From Neodiprion pinetum (taxonomy: Eukaryota; Arthropoda; Insecta; Hymenoptera; Diprionidae), in NCBI RefSeq assembly GCF_021155775.2, contig NC_060234.1, positions 29,943,026 to 30,007,025 of the forward strand: a stretch of 64,000 nucleotides of DNA, given 5' to 3'. Under the pieces are notes generated by a model. It worked only from the letters and a program-made list of their open reading frames with translations, did not search any database and was not told where the DNA came from. Below, in pieces: positions 13,001 to 24,362 of this stretch; the first letter of the stretch is position 1; each line of letters begins with the position of its first letter. The position numbers were made by a program, and so were the translations under genes.

Positions 13001-13354
13001 CGCTTCAAAGACGACACGGAGTCTCTATTCTTACACGAAACTCGGAATTCTTTCATATCAGGTACTATTCTAACAAGAGAAACCGATATCCAAATCACGA
13101 ATGTACTCGCTCGAACGGCTACGCAAAACAAAAAAATAAACAACAGCAAAAAAAATACAATAATACCGTACTGGTATTATCTGGGCGTCAACTGGCATCG
13201 GACTCTCGCTGGCGTCGATTCCGGCGTCGATATCGTAGGCCCTGGACGTCGGGGTGGCGTAGAGAGAAGAATGAAGAGCCAGGAGACCCGGAGATCCTCC
13301 GTAGCTGGTTACAGGCGGAGGGGTCAATTCGCTCCTGTCGTAGTTGTCCAGCAT
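1083..13354 (-). CDS. Sox15: Sox15, SoxF-group HMG-box transcription factor (4 coding exons)
   Basis: This is a sequence-specific DNA-binding nuclear regulator. In Drosophila the orthologue acts in wing-hinge patterning and in socket cells of mechanosensory bristles. Coding exons are 13354-13172, 12291-12021, 3330-3108 and 1371-1083, giving about 321 residues. The intron phases (0, 1, 2) agree at all three junctions. The HMG box starts at RIRRPMNAFMVWAK in exon 2 and ends at NYKYRPRRRKHAKR in exon 3. ERKKLADENPDLHNADLSKM and EEAERLRVIHMQEHPNYKYR place it in SoxF/Sox15 rather than SoxE, which has LADQYPHLHNAELSK. The last exon carries 26 glutamines and ends EPDGNNNKFHLR. A strong acceptor just before the first ATG shows that at least one more 5' exon exists. 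The exon 1 donor (CCA|GTACGG) and the exon 2 acceptor, which lacks a pyrimidine tract, are the weakest parts. Exon 2 could instead start at its own ATG (12309). Confidence 0.9.
1218..1295 (-). repeat. Trinucleotide (CAA/CAG) tract encoding 26 Gln in Sox15
   Basis: Seventy-eight bases read as uninterrupted CAA and CAG codons on the minus strand. The codon mixture suggests the tract is not a pure recent CAG expansion. In other frames the same DNA gives poly-Leu and Asn/Ser runs, which are artefacts. Confidence 0.95.
1372..3107 (-). other. Sox15 intron 3
   Basis: The intron has a GTGAGTAT donor at 3107 and a TGTGTTTCAG acceptor ending at 1372. I see no further exon with agreeing phase inside it. 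Several overlapping open frames on both strands (for example near 1645-1932 and 2585-2842) lack splice signals and motifs. Confidence 0.8.
3108..3330 (-). CDS. Sox15: Sox15 coding exon 3 (C-terminal half of HMG box)
   Basis: After the acceptor TTTTAAG|GAAAG the split glycine codon is completed and the HMG box resumes as KKWRGLTPQDRRPYVEEAER. It closes with RPRRRKHAKR, a basic tail that commonly acts as a nuclear localisation signal in Sox proteins. A Pro/Ala-rich segment (APGAPASPPTATNAPGSRP) follows. The donor CAT|GTGAGTAT is strong and in phase 2. The frame joins exactly to exon 4. The longest open frame on this strand here is a different, non-coding frame. Confidence 0.93.
3977..4002. repeat. 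(AG)n microsatellite
   Basis: This is a near-perfect AG dinucleotide run inside Sox15 intron 2. It is followed by A/C/G triplet-like low-complexity sequence to about 4160 that creates spurious long open frames on both strands. Confidence 0.95.
6203..6244. repeat. (CTCTTCG)6 short tandem repeat
   Basis: Six exact 7-bp copies lie in Sox15 intron 2, in a CpG-rich patch. Confidence 0.95.
10102..10124. repeat. (ACGG)n microsatellite
   Basis: A run of CGGA units, five or more, lies within a CpG-rich patch of Sox15 intron 2. Confidence 0.9.
12021..12291 (-). CDS. Sox15: Sox15 coding exon 2 (linker plus N-terminal half of HMG box)
   Basis: The exon encodes 90 residues plus one base. A Gln/Ser-rich linker contains two short repeats (IPSMLSG and IPSMQSG). 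The first half of the HMG box follows, from RIRRPMNAF to DLHNADLSKML, and the split glycine codon comes next. The donor CTCG|GTGAGTAAG is strong and in phase 1. The acceptor GCGCAG|ATTCCG is preceded by A-rich rather than pyrimidine-rich sequence, so a separate promoter using ATG 12309 or 12306 is an alternative. Confidence 0.9.
12292..13171 (-). other. Sox15 intron 1
   Basis: The assumed donor is CCA|GTACGG (13171) and the acceptor GCGCAG ends at 12292. A poly-T/TTTG stretch at 12310-12350 lies where a pyrimidine tract is expected, but on the wrong strand, so the minus strand is purine-rich there. That makes this the least certain intron of the model. Confidence 0.55.
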
Positions 13355-13355
13355 A
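13172..13355 (-). CDS. Sox15: Sox15 coding exon 1 (N-terminus)
   Basis: The exon starts after a strong acceptor (pyrimidine tract CTTCTCTTTCCCGTTTCAG), with ATG one base into the exon at 13354. It encodes 61 residues beginning MLDNYDRSELTPPPVTSYGG and ending near MPVDAQIIP. The chosen donor is CCA|GTACGG, in phase 0, which keeps the frame into the next exon. The neighbouring ACG|GTATTA would break the frame. The peptide is Ser/Pro/Ala-rich and probably disordered. It may continue upstream into an exon at 13676-13627. Confidence 0.75.
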
Positions 13356-13626
13356 CTGAAACGGGAAAGAGAAGAGAAACGTCTGAGTGTATAACATCGA
13401 TGATTTGCGAGCGGTGTATAAAATGGAGCAAGGGCCCAAGCGAATTGCGAGGACTCTGATCAGCTGATATAGACGTAACAACGACTCGAGTGACTGAACA
13501 TGACGACTCGATACCGCAAGTGTATAATACAAATGTTCATTAACCGGATCGTTCGCCACATCGAGATGCACTGAAAATACTGGGGGAGGAATATCGGATG
13601 CGGCCGCAGTTTCCGCCGCTCCTTAC

Positions 13627-13676
13627 CATTTTTCTTGTACCATTGGGTTATACCGAGCGGAACGTAGGTACGGCAT
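13627..13676 (-). CDS. Possible upstream Sox15 coding exon
   Basis: A minus-strand donor (AAATG|GTAAGG) ends a short frame MPYLRSARYNPMVQEK in phase 2. Joining it to the T before the Sox15 ATG gives a Cys codon and stays in frame (VQEK-C-MLDNYDRS). An in-frame stop lies upstream of the first ATG, so this could be a translation start that adds 17 residues. It may equally be an untranslated exon. No transcript evidence is available. Confidence 0.3.
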
Positions 13677-14042
13677 TCGCAAGTAAATACGAGTCCGTCA
13701 ATCACCTTGGGCAAAACAGTTGATCGACATGAATGAACCGTCGAAGGCCATCGCATGGCATTCCCACGATTGTCCTTACCTACCGCGTAATACGCCGGTT
13801 CGAGTACAAATGCAGTACAGCTCGAGAAGTCGCACCCGCATCATTCGGCGTTTGGAGTGTGCGTTGAAACGGCCAAGTCGCATGCACGTCTGCGGGCCCA
13901 CACTCTGTAACCTCATATAATGGCTATTGTTTCGCTCTCCGTAGCGAGATGCTGATCCAGAGGGTAAAAAACTCGTGGCATTTTCATTCAGTAAGGAGTT
14001 CAGTGACTGCACGCTTTACTATACGCTATCAGCTGAACGTAG

Positions 14043-17000
14043 ACGGACTCCCTTCTCGATCTACTTCGGTCCGATCCTTTGGGCTGGCCTGGGCCTCTCG
14101 GCCAGTACGTGAGAACGCGATCGGGCGACTGATCGGTTACGGGTTGGGTTTCTCAATCGGATCGGTTATCGGCTGATGACCGACCCGATCATCGCCCCGA
14201 GGGTCGGCCGTCTATAAGGGTTTTCTGGCGTCCCGGAAACCTCCGGACGTAATCGTTTGCGGTATACTTTACGCAAGGGGAAATAAATCCGCGGTGTATA
14301 TGAATCGAGGAGGGCGATCTAGATTTCAGGAGACGAGTGCGCCTCGACGCTGGGATTGTGAAAGGACCGAGAAAATCGGTGTGAAATCTCAGGGCGGAAG
14401 TCGGAACTGGGGCGCTACTAGATTGTAATCTAATCTAGCGCGGTCATAATCGTGCGTGTATCTCGACTATACGTTGCACGGCCCTTCGTTGGCATTTCTC
14501 TGGATCTGGAAGCTACGCGCGGTGTATTAAGTGATTAATTAGTCTTCGCTCGAACCAACTTTGAAGCGAGCCGTGTTGTACAGGGTTCGTGTGAAACTTT
14601 TGCCCAGCGAACACAGTGCCACTTTCTACTCTGATCAAATATTATTCCGTCAAAAATTGTGTTGGTAATGATGCTCGCTATCCTCGATCCACTCAATTTT
14701 TTCTAATGCACCGTGCATTTTCACGAGCCATTGTTTTGTTGCGGAAAACTTACGGTATTAATTTCTTTCGCAGTATTCATCGGCCGATTATCCTTGTCCG
14801 TTATATCTGTGAGTTTAAATTCCACTGCGTTCAGAGTCTTTTCACTAAAATCACACAACAGTGCGATACTAATTCACAAATCTGTAGGGTTAATCAAAAG
14901 TTCAATCACTTTTAAGACTCGAATTGCCACTGATAACACGACTTTTATTACAGTTCTGCTGCCAGGGAATCATCGAAGAATAAAACTCGACCCATAATTA
15001 CCGGGAATAATAAAACGTCACGACAGTTCGATAATATCATCAATCACTTCTCATATTTTCTTGTTACAGGTTGTTACATGCAAATATAGTTCGAAATCCA
15101 CCCAGCAATAAATTGGACCTTCAGGGTGAGCAAGTTGAAAGTGAATTCTTTGGCTTGGTTTATCGATGGTACGACGTTTACAGACAATAAAATTAATTTT
15201 TTACAATCGCATCAAGACCCGGCGCGTTGTTCGCCACGTGTGACCATCACCTGGCTCCTTCATTTTGCACGCTCTACACAAGTCCAGATTCATGTGCAAT
15301 TCTAATATATCGCACGTGCAGTATACTGCAGTATTATGTGCATACTGTTCGGGTGGTAAGCTGCTGCCGTACAGTGAAACCTCAATGGTGTAATACCCAC
15401 TATAATTCAAGTGGCCTGAACGGTGCAGTACTGAATGAAAAGTGAATACCCGAGTGTGGATTGACCGCTTCGTCGACTCACTCACGAAACACCGTGTCTA
15501 TGACGATGATTTGTATGCGATAAGATGAAAATTAAAAAAAAAAAAACAAACAAACAAAGAAAAGACACAGGACAAGGGGGGGGGGGGGGGGGAATTTTAT
15601 TCAAAGAAAGTCGGCAGACCGATGCATGTGAAGGGAGACGGAGGTAGAGAGAGGGCTGTACGCGTCTGCTGGTGTTGTAATAAAATAGTGTTTGTCATCC
15701 TTGAGGATTTGATGACGTGTTTCTTAAGCATCCGTGTAAGTACATTCGCGTAGGTGCTCGTGGTGCCACGGTTCTGTTCACCGTCGCCATATTTTTCTTT
15801 ACACCCTCGGCTAACGGGAGATCGGCTCTTCCGCTGTGATTAAAATCCAACGGATATACGACGGTCCGTAGTGTCTATTGTGAGCGTGTGTTGGAGGCTC
15901 GAATTTTCGCCTCGCCGCCATCATGTACAAGGTACATACATATGGCGCGTAATACCTTTGCGACACCGTTTGAGAGGCTGATTTACAAGGTGGCAAAACT
16001 CAGCCGCGACTTGTAACATTTATATACGTATATACATATATATATATATAACAAACACACACACAGATACGCGACCTTTCGCAATTTGCTGGTATGCGCG
16101 CGAGGCTGCCTCTCAGCAAGCCAAAAATGAATTTTCAATCAATCGAAATCCATGCCTACTGCTGCAGGATTACCGGAAGATTAACTGTACGAGTATTGAC
16201 AGATCGTCATAAATATACATACAAAGGATACCCGCGTGAATAAAAATATCGCGAGATTATCTCCGAATCAATTTTTCAATCTGCGGTATTTGCTTCATGC
16301 TCTCTAGAAACTCGTTATTAAAAAAATAAATAAAAGTACATATGTATACACGTATGTGGAATCGTGCATTCATATGTACGTGTGTACAGCTGCATGAACT
16401 GTCATTTTATAAAGCCTGATTAAACTTTTAAATTGAAACCTGCGCAATGGTTTGGTTAGTAAGCGGAAGCTCCGACCTCAACGATTCACCTCTGCACTAT
16501 TAATGCTTTGCCGTTTGAGATTTCAGATTAAAAGGCGCATCCTCGTACCGTTTATAGATTTTCGGATTTAATTTATATCTTAATTGAGCGATATATATGT
16601 CTATGCTCTTAGGCATAAGCTTCTCCAGCGTAGGCTAGGTTATTGTTTAACGTTACTTGCGGCTCTTCTCTGCTTTGGTGCTTATATGAAAGTGAATGAT
16701 AAGAAAACTTTGTTTTGAGTTCAGTAACAGAAAATGTAAATCTGACAATTTGACAAAATATTTTATAACTACTATTATTATCACTTTCTTACCGCGATTG
16801 CGGCTTGACGCTATTCGGCAGCAGCTTTATTCATGACATACGTTTCAGAAATAAATTTAATTTTCTACTGGAATGCAAAGACAGGGTCAATCGTATGATT
16901 TTCCAGTCTTCGATTATTTAGAATGACCATTTGCATCGGTCGACGAACGCTGCAAATATATACACGATCGAAATTCCGCTAAGACATGACGTGCAATTTT

Positions 17001-20000
17001 CGGGTTAACGAACCGACAATACTCGTAAGTACTTCGAACCTAATTTCGATGTATAATAACCGTGTAATTTCACAGATTTGAAGTCTGTCAGTATATCCGA
17101 AGAAAAGCCGAGCAGTGTCGCGAAGATTAAAGAAGCTGAAATTTGCATCACGGTAATGTTTTAGATAGTTTTTGTTTGGTAAGCGATGTCAATTCGGTGT
17201 TGGAGACAAAATATAAGAAGAAGAAAACGCATCGACAGCAAGCAGCAACCGCAATATGGCGACTGCGGTGCTGGAGGATTTCAGAATCAGGAATGGAAAG
17301 CCGTTGGTTTGAATCGATATCGCTGCTGTTAAGAAGCGTGCGGTTTTGAATATTTTCACTGTAAATAAAGCTCCACCATTGCACCGAGCGAAAAGTCGTT
17401 AACGAATACCGCATTAGCTTTACGATTGAACAACGGTCGAAACAAAGGCTTCCGGAGTTTCATTGAACGAAAATATTCGGGTGCGGGTAAAAAGGTAAAA
17501 ACTTTCGGAACCCACGTATGGGGCGTGGCTTATCAACATGGCGTTGAAAACAGGAGGATCAGCTGATCATTCGGAGCAAATTACGCGAACTTCAGAGCGC
17601 CGAAAACTTCGTGCAAGCTGCTAGGTTTCTATTTTGTTACCTTGAGGCGAGAAGCAGTGAAAAGCATGATAAAAGAAGACTTTCATAATTAAATATGACT
17701 CCCTTGGTAAAGTTGGTATATTTTTTGCCACCAGAGGGCGCCTCGCGATGCGTCGGATCTCGTTCAAAGTGCAACGCTGAACCGACAATGGTTGGTTAGA
17801 CTGAAACGCGGCTGTAAGTATTCCGCGAAGCAAACCAGTGTATGTCATGCAAATTTTCAGACGCTTCCTTCTGCGGTATTCGTATTGACATTGCGTTCAA
17901 ACACGCGGATCGTTAAACAGGAGGATTTTCTAGCTATTATATTGTGATTCACAATCGCGGTTTGGCCAGTCACCGAATTAAAGAGCTGCATCGCTACGGC
18001 GTCGTCGCGATGAGGTTTTTTTCTCGGTATAATATAGACGGAGCCTCGAATTCCAACTGTTAAAATCCGACGGCGAAATGTCGTCTGGTTTCGCCTTTGG
18101 AATTTTAATATTCAACCTTCTACCGTACGGAATCTTTCACTTATTGCGGGAACGGACTGCAGACCACCTCGGTGATTGAATTATAGACCTATCACGTATC
18201 CGCACTTCTTATACACGGTCTGTTCGCAAAGAAATTATTTCCACTCCACGCCTCTAACCCTTTTTAACAGTGATTAATATCCTTCTCCGTCAGTCTTTTT
18301 GACGAGGAAAGAACTAGCGCGTGAGCAATTCCACCACGAGTAAACAGCTTAGGTTTTCAACCGTAGCGTACGAATTTATCGATGAGGAGAGCATTGGAAT
18401 TTGAAGCGTAATTAGCGTCAGGGATACAGGAGGCGACGTAAGTTCAGGACGTTACTTCGAACACAATTTGAGCCGGAATAACACTTCTGTGGAAATTGAG
18501 TTTGACGCGGTGTCGAATGATTTTCCGAAGAATTTCAAGCGGCAATATTGTCAATAAGCAGCAGCTCGTCTTTTATTCCCGGTTTGAGTAGGAGATACCG
18601 AGAAACAGCTTGTCGGAAACTCAGCCGAGGTACACAGCGTGTGGTTCGAGGAATTATTGATTCCTTGCGGATAATATAATCGATGTTTTGAAATTGAGCC
18701 GGCAACGTTTCTCGCGACCAGAGGCGCAAGCCGCGAAGCTCGTTCAAAATTCATCACCCGCAGCAAATGCTAATTTTCACGCTAATATCAAGCGGCACTC
18801 CATAGCAATTCGATCATCCTTTGCCAAGTTCGAGTCGCACTTAAGGAGACGCTTTTACCCGGAGAGGGAGCAAACGGTTCGTTCTTTCAGCTGCAGACTC
18901 GACCAGGGAGTTCCTGCAGTTGAAGAGGATAATTTGAAAAGGCTGTAAGTGCCATTTTTTTTCTCTCTTTTTTTTTTAATCGCTCAATTCTTCTCTTCGA
19001 TTATCCCTTAACGAGCCTAGGATCGCATTCATTAGCTCGCGAAGTAGGCGAGCCGTCAATCCGCGTCAATTGTTCAAATCCCCCAATCATCTCACCCCAC
19101 GTCGTTGTTTCGTTTCGATTCCTTCACGTATTTTTTCCGAATCAGAGCTCGCGATATAATTTCTGCATAAAGAATTCCTCGAGTCCTTTCAGACCGGAGA
19201 AAAGAACGTGGACTGATTATATCAGTCAAAAATTCGCGTAGCCGTGAAACGAAATTGCAGAATGCAATTTCGAATATGAATTTAGGTTACGAAGGTGCGG
19301 TATGGAATTACCGGTCTGTGTATGCGAACTGTTCGTGTTCCGTGCGACGGCCGTGGTCACCGGATGGAACAGACCGGAACATTTCTAATGAAGACAATTT
19401 TCGTCGGATGTGTGCGCGACGTGCACGGAGACGAAATCGCTTTTTAAACAATACCGCGGGGTTTCTGGCAGGATTCTACAGGTCAAGTTGAGCTTGGTCA
19501 TAATGCCTAAGCAGACACCTCTGGAAGTTCTTCAAAACTGACATTCGTATAGTATAACAAAAATTTTCCTATTGCCCAGACACACGACGGTTAAATTGTC
19601 TTTGAGATAATTCCTTCACGATATTGCTTGTCTGTCTATCTGTTTACGTAAGTTTGTACCGTGTTTACAGCATTGAATATGTTCATAGGTGAATTTGAAA
19701 TTACGCATTTGCATCGTATCAAAAGTCTGTGATCCAGTCAGCAAAGGTAATTGACAGCTTTTCTTGTGAAATTGGCAATAACTTGTTGTAGAAAAAAATC
19801 TTCATTTCTTTCTCGATCTAGAAGTTTTACCATACGTATTGTGTACAACTTTGCCCGCAGCAATTAATAGGTGTTATACTTACAAACGATCCGAACCTAC
19901 GTGATATAACAGATTGCGATTATCTCCACTCTCAAACGAGTTTGCGAAACAAAAGAAACTTTTTCACAATATGAATTATTAATAATTTTGAAGATCATTA

Positions 20001-20419
20001 CGTGTCGCTATGGTTTCAAAACGTACAGCAATGGCTGCTACAAATTTTTCTCCATGGCTTATATGACGCTCTGCATGTTGAAAATACTTGCACATAAGAA
20101 AAATGAATATAGTTGAAAACAATCAATCCTATGCCAGAGCTTAGCTGCTGCGAGTTGGCGTAAAACATTTCAACCGGAAAAAAACTTCTCCGTGTACCTA
20201 GTCCGCTATTTTCAACTTGTTGAATTGACAATTTTATTATACAACGAGCAGGTATTATTGAGAAACGAAAGCCTCGCGAGGAGCAGCAGGGATCGAGATA
20301 GCGAGAGGCTACGTAACGCGAAGAAAACTTCAACCCCCGCACAAACAACGCCCATGCAGAGCCCCGCGATTGCCGATTACGCTTTAACCGAAGTCGAAAG
20401 CTCGACGCCGGTATCCTAG
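14043..20419 (+). CDS. Tentative multi-exon gene, unknown product
   Basis: Five open segments with splice-like borders can be chained in frame: 14043-14108, 14774-14808, 15070-15125, 17076-17152 and 20252-20419. The phases agree at each junction (0, 2, 1, 0) and the chain gives about 133 residues. Peptide samples are DSLLDLLRSDPLGWPGPLGQ, YSSADYPCPLY, LLHANIVRNPPSNKLDLQ and LKSVSISEEKPSSVAKIKEA. The last exon has the best coding look. I do not recognise the protein. The first acceptor is poor, no start codon was found, and I picked the exons by eye, so some may be chance. The gene would be divergent from Sox15, or would begin further left on the plus strand. Confidence 0.3.
15531..15592. repeat. 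Poly-A / CAAA repeat followed by a 17-G homopolymer
   Basis: An A-run, AAAC repeats and then 17 consecutive G (15576-15592) occur within 65 bases. The G-run is a potential quadruplex former and also a site where the assembly length may be wrong. Confidence 0.9.
16019..16064. repeat. TA/CA dinucleotide repeats
   Basis: A (TA)n-rich stretch runs directly into (AC)n in A/T-rich non-coding sequence. Confidence 0.9.
20252..20419 (+). CDS. Likely terminal exon of an unrecognised gene
   Basis: Following the acceptor CAACGAGCAG, a 55-residue frame ends in TAG. It starts VLLRNESLARSSRDRDSERL and ends IADYALTEVESSTPVS. Codon use is G/C-rich at third positions compared with the flanking A/T-rich DNA, and the following sequence looks like 3' untranslated DNA. 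The segment is hydrophilic and Ser/Thr/Pro-rich, with an Arg/Asp/Glu stretch, so it is probably a disordered cytoplasmic or nuclear tail. Family unknown. Confidence 0.45.
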   Translation, partial: VLLRNESLARSSRDRDSERLRNAKKTSTPAQTTPMQSPAIADYALTEVESSTPVS

Positions 20420-23400
20420 ACCCGCCCCTCCAATTTGCCTTGAGATCATCTCCGTTAATCGGTGAACTAATAACAGGATTATAGCTTACCCTCCGTATCG
20501 TGTATACTTATCCCTAATTCGCTGTGTTGTTATTAATATGTACCTACTGATACCTAAAGCCACACAACTCTAGCCGTGATAACTTCTCGAACCACGTTAA
20601 CCTTGTTTGACCTAATCTTTACTTTCCTCGATGATAAATGGGCGATTCCTTGTCCGTTGTTTGTTTAAATTTCGAGCTGGAAAATCTTAGCCCTGCCTAC
20701 TTCGCTGAATGTTGAATGCAAATTTTACACCCTGATTGATATGTTGCGGGGAGAAAGTGTGGTTTTCACGTTATAAATGATGAAGTGAGGAAACCTTTGG
20801 GTAATTATTTATCAAGTACCCTCGCAGACACGAAGATTAATCAATCAAAGTCACGAAAGTGAAACGGCACCAGATTTTCGAAATTCATCCCCCCAACTTG
20901 ATACGCGATTTCTCAACGTCCCTTCGTAGGCTTTAATACTGATTACAATTTCTGATGATAAAAAAAACTTTTTCAAGTGAAATACTGATATTGTATCGTT
21001 TACGGAAATTTTTCAGTCTAATTGTGAAACAGCGTCATCGATCGACCGTCCGTAGAAGCCTGTTCGCGCGGGCATTTATCGAGGCAGCGATAATTATTCT
21101 CATAATTGATATTCATAACAAAAACGTGACGCGCGGCTCGAGTGCGTATGGAAATATATTTCGAGTCAGCGTCTGGCTCTCGGTCGCCGAGACCGTTCTC
21201 CAAAATGGCGGTGCGTTTCGTCCCTGGATACGGCGTTGAAAATTCCTTGAATCATCTCGTATAAGGATTCGATTGAAATTAGAAAGTGATAATTTAATCG
21301 AGAGGTACATTACTGATTGATCCAACGCTCCTGCATCATCAGCAGCAACAACGTTATATGCATATATATATATATATATATGTATATATATGCACGTGGC
21401 AACGTACAAATGGGACGAAAGCACAATGACATTATAATTTGGTAATCAAGTTCGATTTCTCTTGACATCGAAATCCTTCTTCGGTAAAAATTTAAGGTCA
21501 CTCGCGATAATTGTCGTCCGCTGACCGGCCCGACGGTGTAATGAAATTCTGCAATTGCACAGGCAGACATGGACAGAAGAGAGAGAGAGAGAAAGAGAGA
21601 GTATCGCTCATGGATCTTTCGAGTTACCATTATTCAACGATAACTCAATTCTGTTTTTGCAGATTAAGATGTATACAAGCAAGAATCAGACGAGAGTCAT
21701 CCGAGATTTTGGATCATCTGTAATAAATTACGATGGGCAGTTTAACTGTGACCGTGATCTGATTGTTAATTATGGTATTTCGTCTACAACGCAACTTAAT
21801 ATACGCTGTATAGAACTGTTTCTATACCCATGAAAATTGGAGGCTTGCGGTAATTCCAATTCGCTATATAAAATTACGTGCCAGGAATCGGTTTTTCAAT
21901 TCAATCGATCCCGGTGAGAATAATCTCGCGCGTACAGAGGGGGTCTGAAAAATTCAACACCCGTACTTGTAACTTTAGTCTGAAAATTTTCGGGGCAGCT
22001 TACTGTTGGAATAATTGTTAGCCGTTTATCCGATGCGCATTATTGAGGCAATTAAATATCTCTTACGTGTAGTGCGTGTAAGAAGGGCTGGCCTGTTCGA
22101 GGTGCGTCGAGACGGGTGCGCCCACAATGGCGGCCGCGGCGTCTCTAGCTGTCGAAGAATTTTGGACGGCGGGGACAGCTTGATGGTAGCGCTGGCACAT
22201 TTCGGCCAAATTCCACCCATGGGCATCCATATATTAAGACTGCTTCGCTTTTCCGTGACGTACCATCCATTTCACAAGTTTATACACTTTTTTATTACAA
22301 TATCGTTTTTGTCCTCATCGCTGCTGCACTTATTATTACATATAAACCGTGTCATTTCACGGTGCGAATCGTAGCCGCGCCACCGGATTCGCTCTTTGGT
22401 TATTATAGCCGGTGATTATGGACCGCGTATTTAAATCGCTTAAATCGGGGAACAGTTTACAACATCGAGTCGTGATCTTTGTTCACTGAAACTTCACCTC
22501 TACCTTCGCGACATCGTCCCGAATATAACACACATGTCACTCTTTCAAATTTCTTCTTTTGATTTGAGTATCTGCACTTGAAACGATGATACGTTTTGGT
22601 ATTTCTTTAACGGTGATCAATTTTCTTTACCTGTGAAATAATTAATATACCTTTAAATTTATCGTCAGTTTAGGTTTAAAATCGAACCTTTCACCGTATT
22701 ATAACAACACGTGTTGTACTGATATTCACTGATAAACGTTCGATGGTTTTTAATTCGTTGTCAAAAGTGACGAAGTCATTGGACTAGTAGCGTCGTTTTC
22801 TTGCCTAGATTCAATAGTAAACATTTGTTGTTGGCGCCTTGGAATAATAATCACTATCCCGTACGCAGAAGCCAATTAAGCGCACGTATAACAGCCGAAC
22901 ACAAATCGGCGATCAAATCTATACAACGCGTAGATACACGAGCAGCTGCCGTAAAATATTGATCAATCGTTATATCACAAATAGAAAGCTTGCAAACGCA
23001 AAGGAAGAAAATAAGAAGAAGAAAACTTGTCCACCCAGACTAGAAGCTGCAATCGTTGCGTTACCTACTCCGTATGATGGTCGAAAAATTGCGATGTACA
23101 TTTGAATTTGAATGTCGCGAAGCGGTTATAGGTGGGTATGTGAACTTATTACGTGCATTCTCAAGTAAATTTGCGAGAATTCGACGATACCATACCGAAG
23201 TTACGATAATAGCTCCGCTGATACAGAGGGTACAACATAATCAATCGAAAATATGAGCGAACGTTTCGCGAAATATTGTTTGGCGTTTTCTTTTTTCAAC
23301 TCTTAATTTATTTTGTCACTGGTCAAAGTTACGCGACACCCAAGCATTCCTCACGACGTGCTTTAAGCGCATCCTTTCTCGTCGCGTCATCCACGAAGGT

Positions 23401-24230
23401 GGCTCGATAACGATGTCGGCTATCACGTATCGATCTGATATTATCGTTATATCATTCGTTTATACTATATGTTACGTGTTGCGTTTTACGAATCAGTATA
23501 ATTCAGACTGGTGTGAACTTTACGTGTACAATCGTGCTTCTAACCACGTATTTTTACATCGCCGCTCGCGATGCGGCAAGTTGGACACTTTTGCGCGTCG
23601 CTTCTGTACCGCAGATGAATCTGCATCACGCGTAAATACGTTATTCTTGCGAATACCGTATTACGTAATGGAGGTGTAGGTGTATCTCGGCAGGAGTATC
23701 GTATCGCATTGCCGCGTTCAGGCTCCTTCAAGCTTGGCACTGCCACGGTTAAAGGTGGACGGCTGTTTTTTTTTACCTCAACAATAATATAAATCGGTAC
23801 GCGACCGTTGTAAACTCACACGAGCTCCGTCTCGTCTGTTTCGAGCAACTATTCTACACCTTTGCGGATTCGAACTTTAGTTAGACGAACAATTTCCATT
23901 CGCGGTGCAGCCATTCAATTTCGGCTGCTTTATCTTTTTTTTTTTTTTCAACGAAACGACTGCTCCTTCGAAAGAAAAATGATGTGTCGTCGTATGTAAA
24001 TCGTGGATCGATTTACCGATCAACTTTTTAACCGGTAACCGCGTAGCACATATTATGTACCATGCTTGTCTGCAGAAAGAATGATTAAAACGAGATGTTT
24101 TCCTCACGGCCGTCGCAGCTTTTCTTTTTAACTTGACAAAAACAGGCTCACAAGTTTTGCATGTGACGTTAATCGAGCGTTTAACCATTCATTTAGTTTT
24201 GAAAATAAAACGATTGATTTCCTTCAACAG
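20420..24230. other. No gene identified
   Basis: The sequence is A/T-rich with TA and GA microsatellites (21361-21392, 21574-21601). Motifs matching CAANATGGCGGC, a sequence often found just downstream of transcription starts, occur near 21203 and 22125. No exon chain could be built. An open frame after a good acceptor (CTGTTTTTGCAG, ending at about 21661) has no recognisable content. Confidence 0.4.
21361..21392. repeat. (TA)n microsatellite
   Basis: The run of TA units is interrupted once by TG. Confidence 0.95.
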
Positions 24231-24362
24231 CCATGTGATGAAAAAATAAAAATGGAAGAAATAAGACGAGAAGAATTACGCCTGCAGCCGATTTCTGCAG
24301 CGAGTGTGACTCGGTATGATAAAGTGGATGTTATCTCGAAGAGATTTACAACGGCTGCAACG
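24231..24362 (+). CDS. Isolated candidate exon
   Basis: The segment is bounded by a good acceptor (TTTCCTTCAACAG) and a good donor (ACG|GTAAGTATGG). From the ATG at 24252, 37 codons run open to the donor in phase 0, reading MEEIRREELRLQPISAASVT and then RYDKVDVISKRFTTAAT. A TAA lies in frame just upstream of the ATG, so it would be a translation-start exon or non-coding. I could not link it to other exons and recognise no family. Confidence 0.25.

Noticed and set aside
17256..17312. ATGGCGACTGCGGTGCTGGA frame (MATAVLEDFRIRNGKPLV)
   Set aside because: It has good start context and a coding look but only 18 codons before a stop, with no convincing donor. It is left as possible 5' untranslated or promoter-proximal sequence.
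18887..18946. Segment between TTCTTTCAG and GGCT|GTAAGTG as an exon of the 14-20 kb gene
   Set aside because: Its only open frame enters and leaves in phase 2, which does not fit between the 17152 donor (phase 0) and the 20252 acceptor (phase 0).
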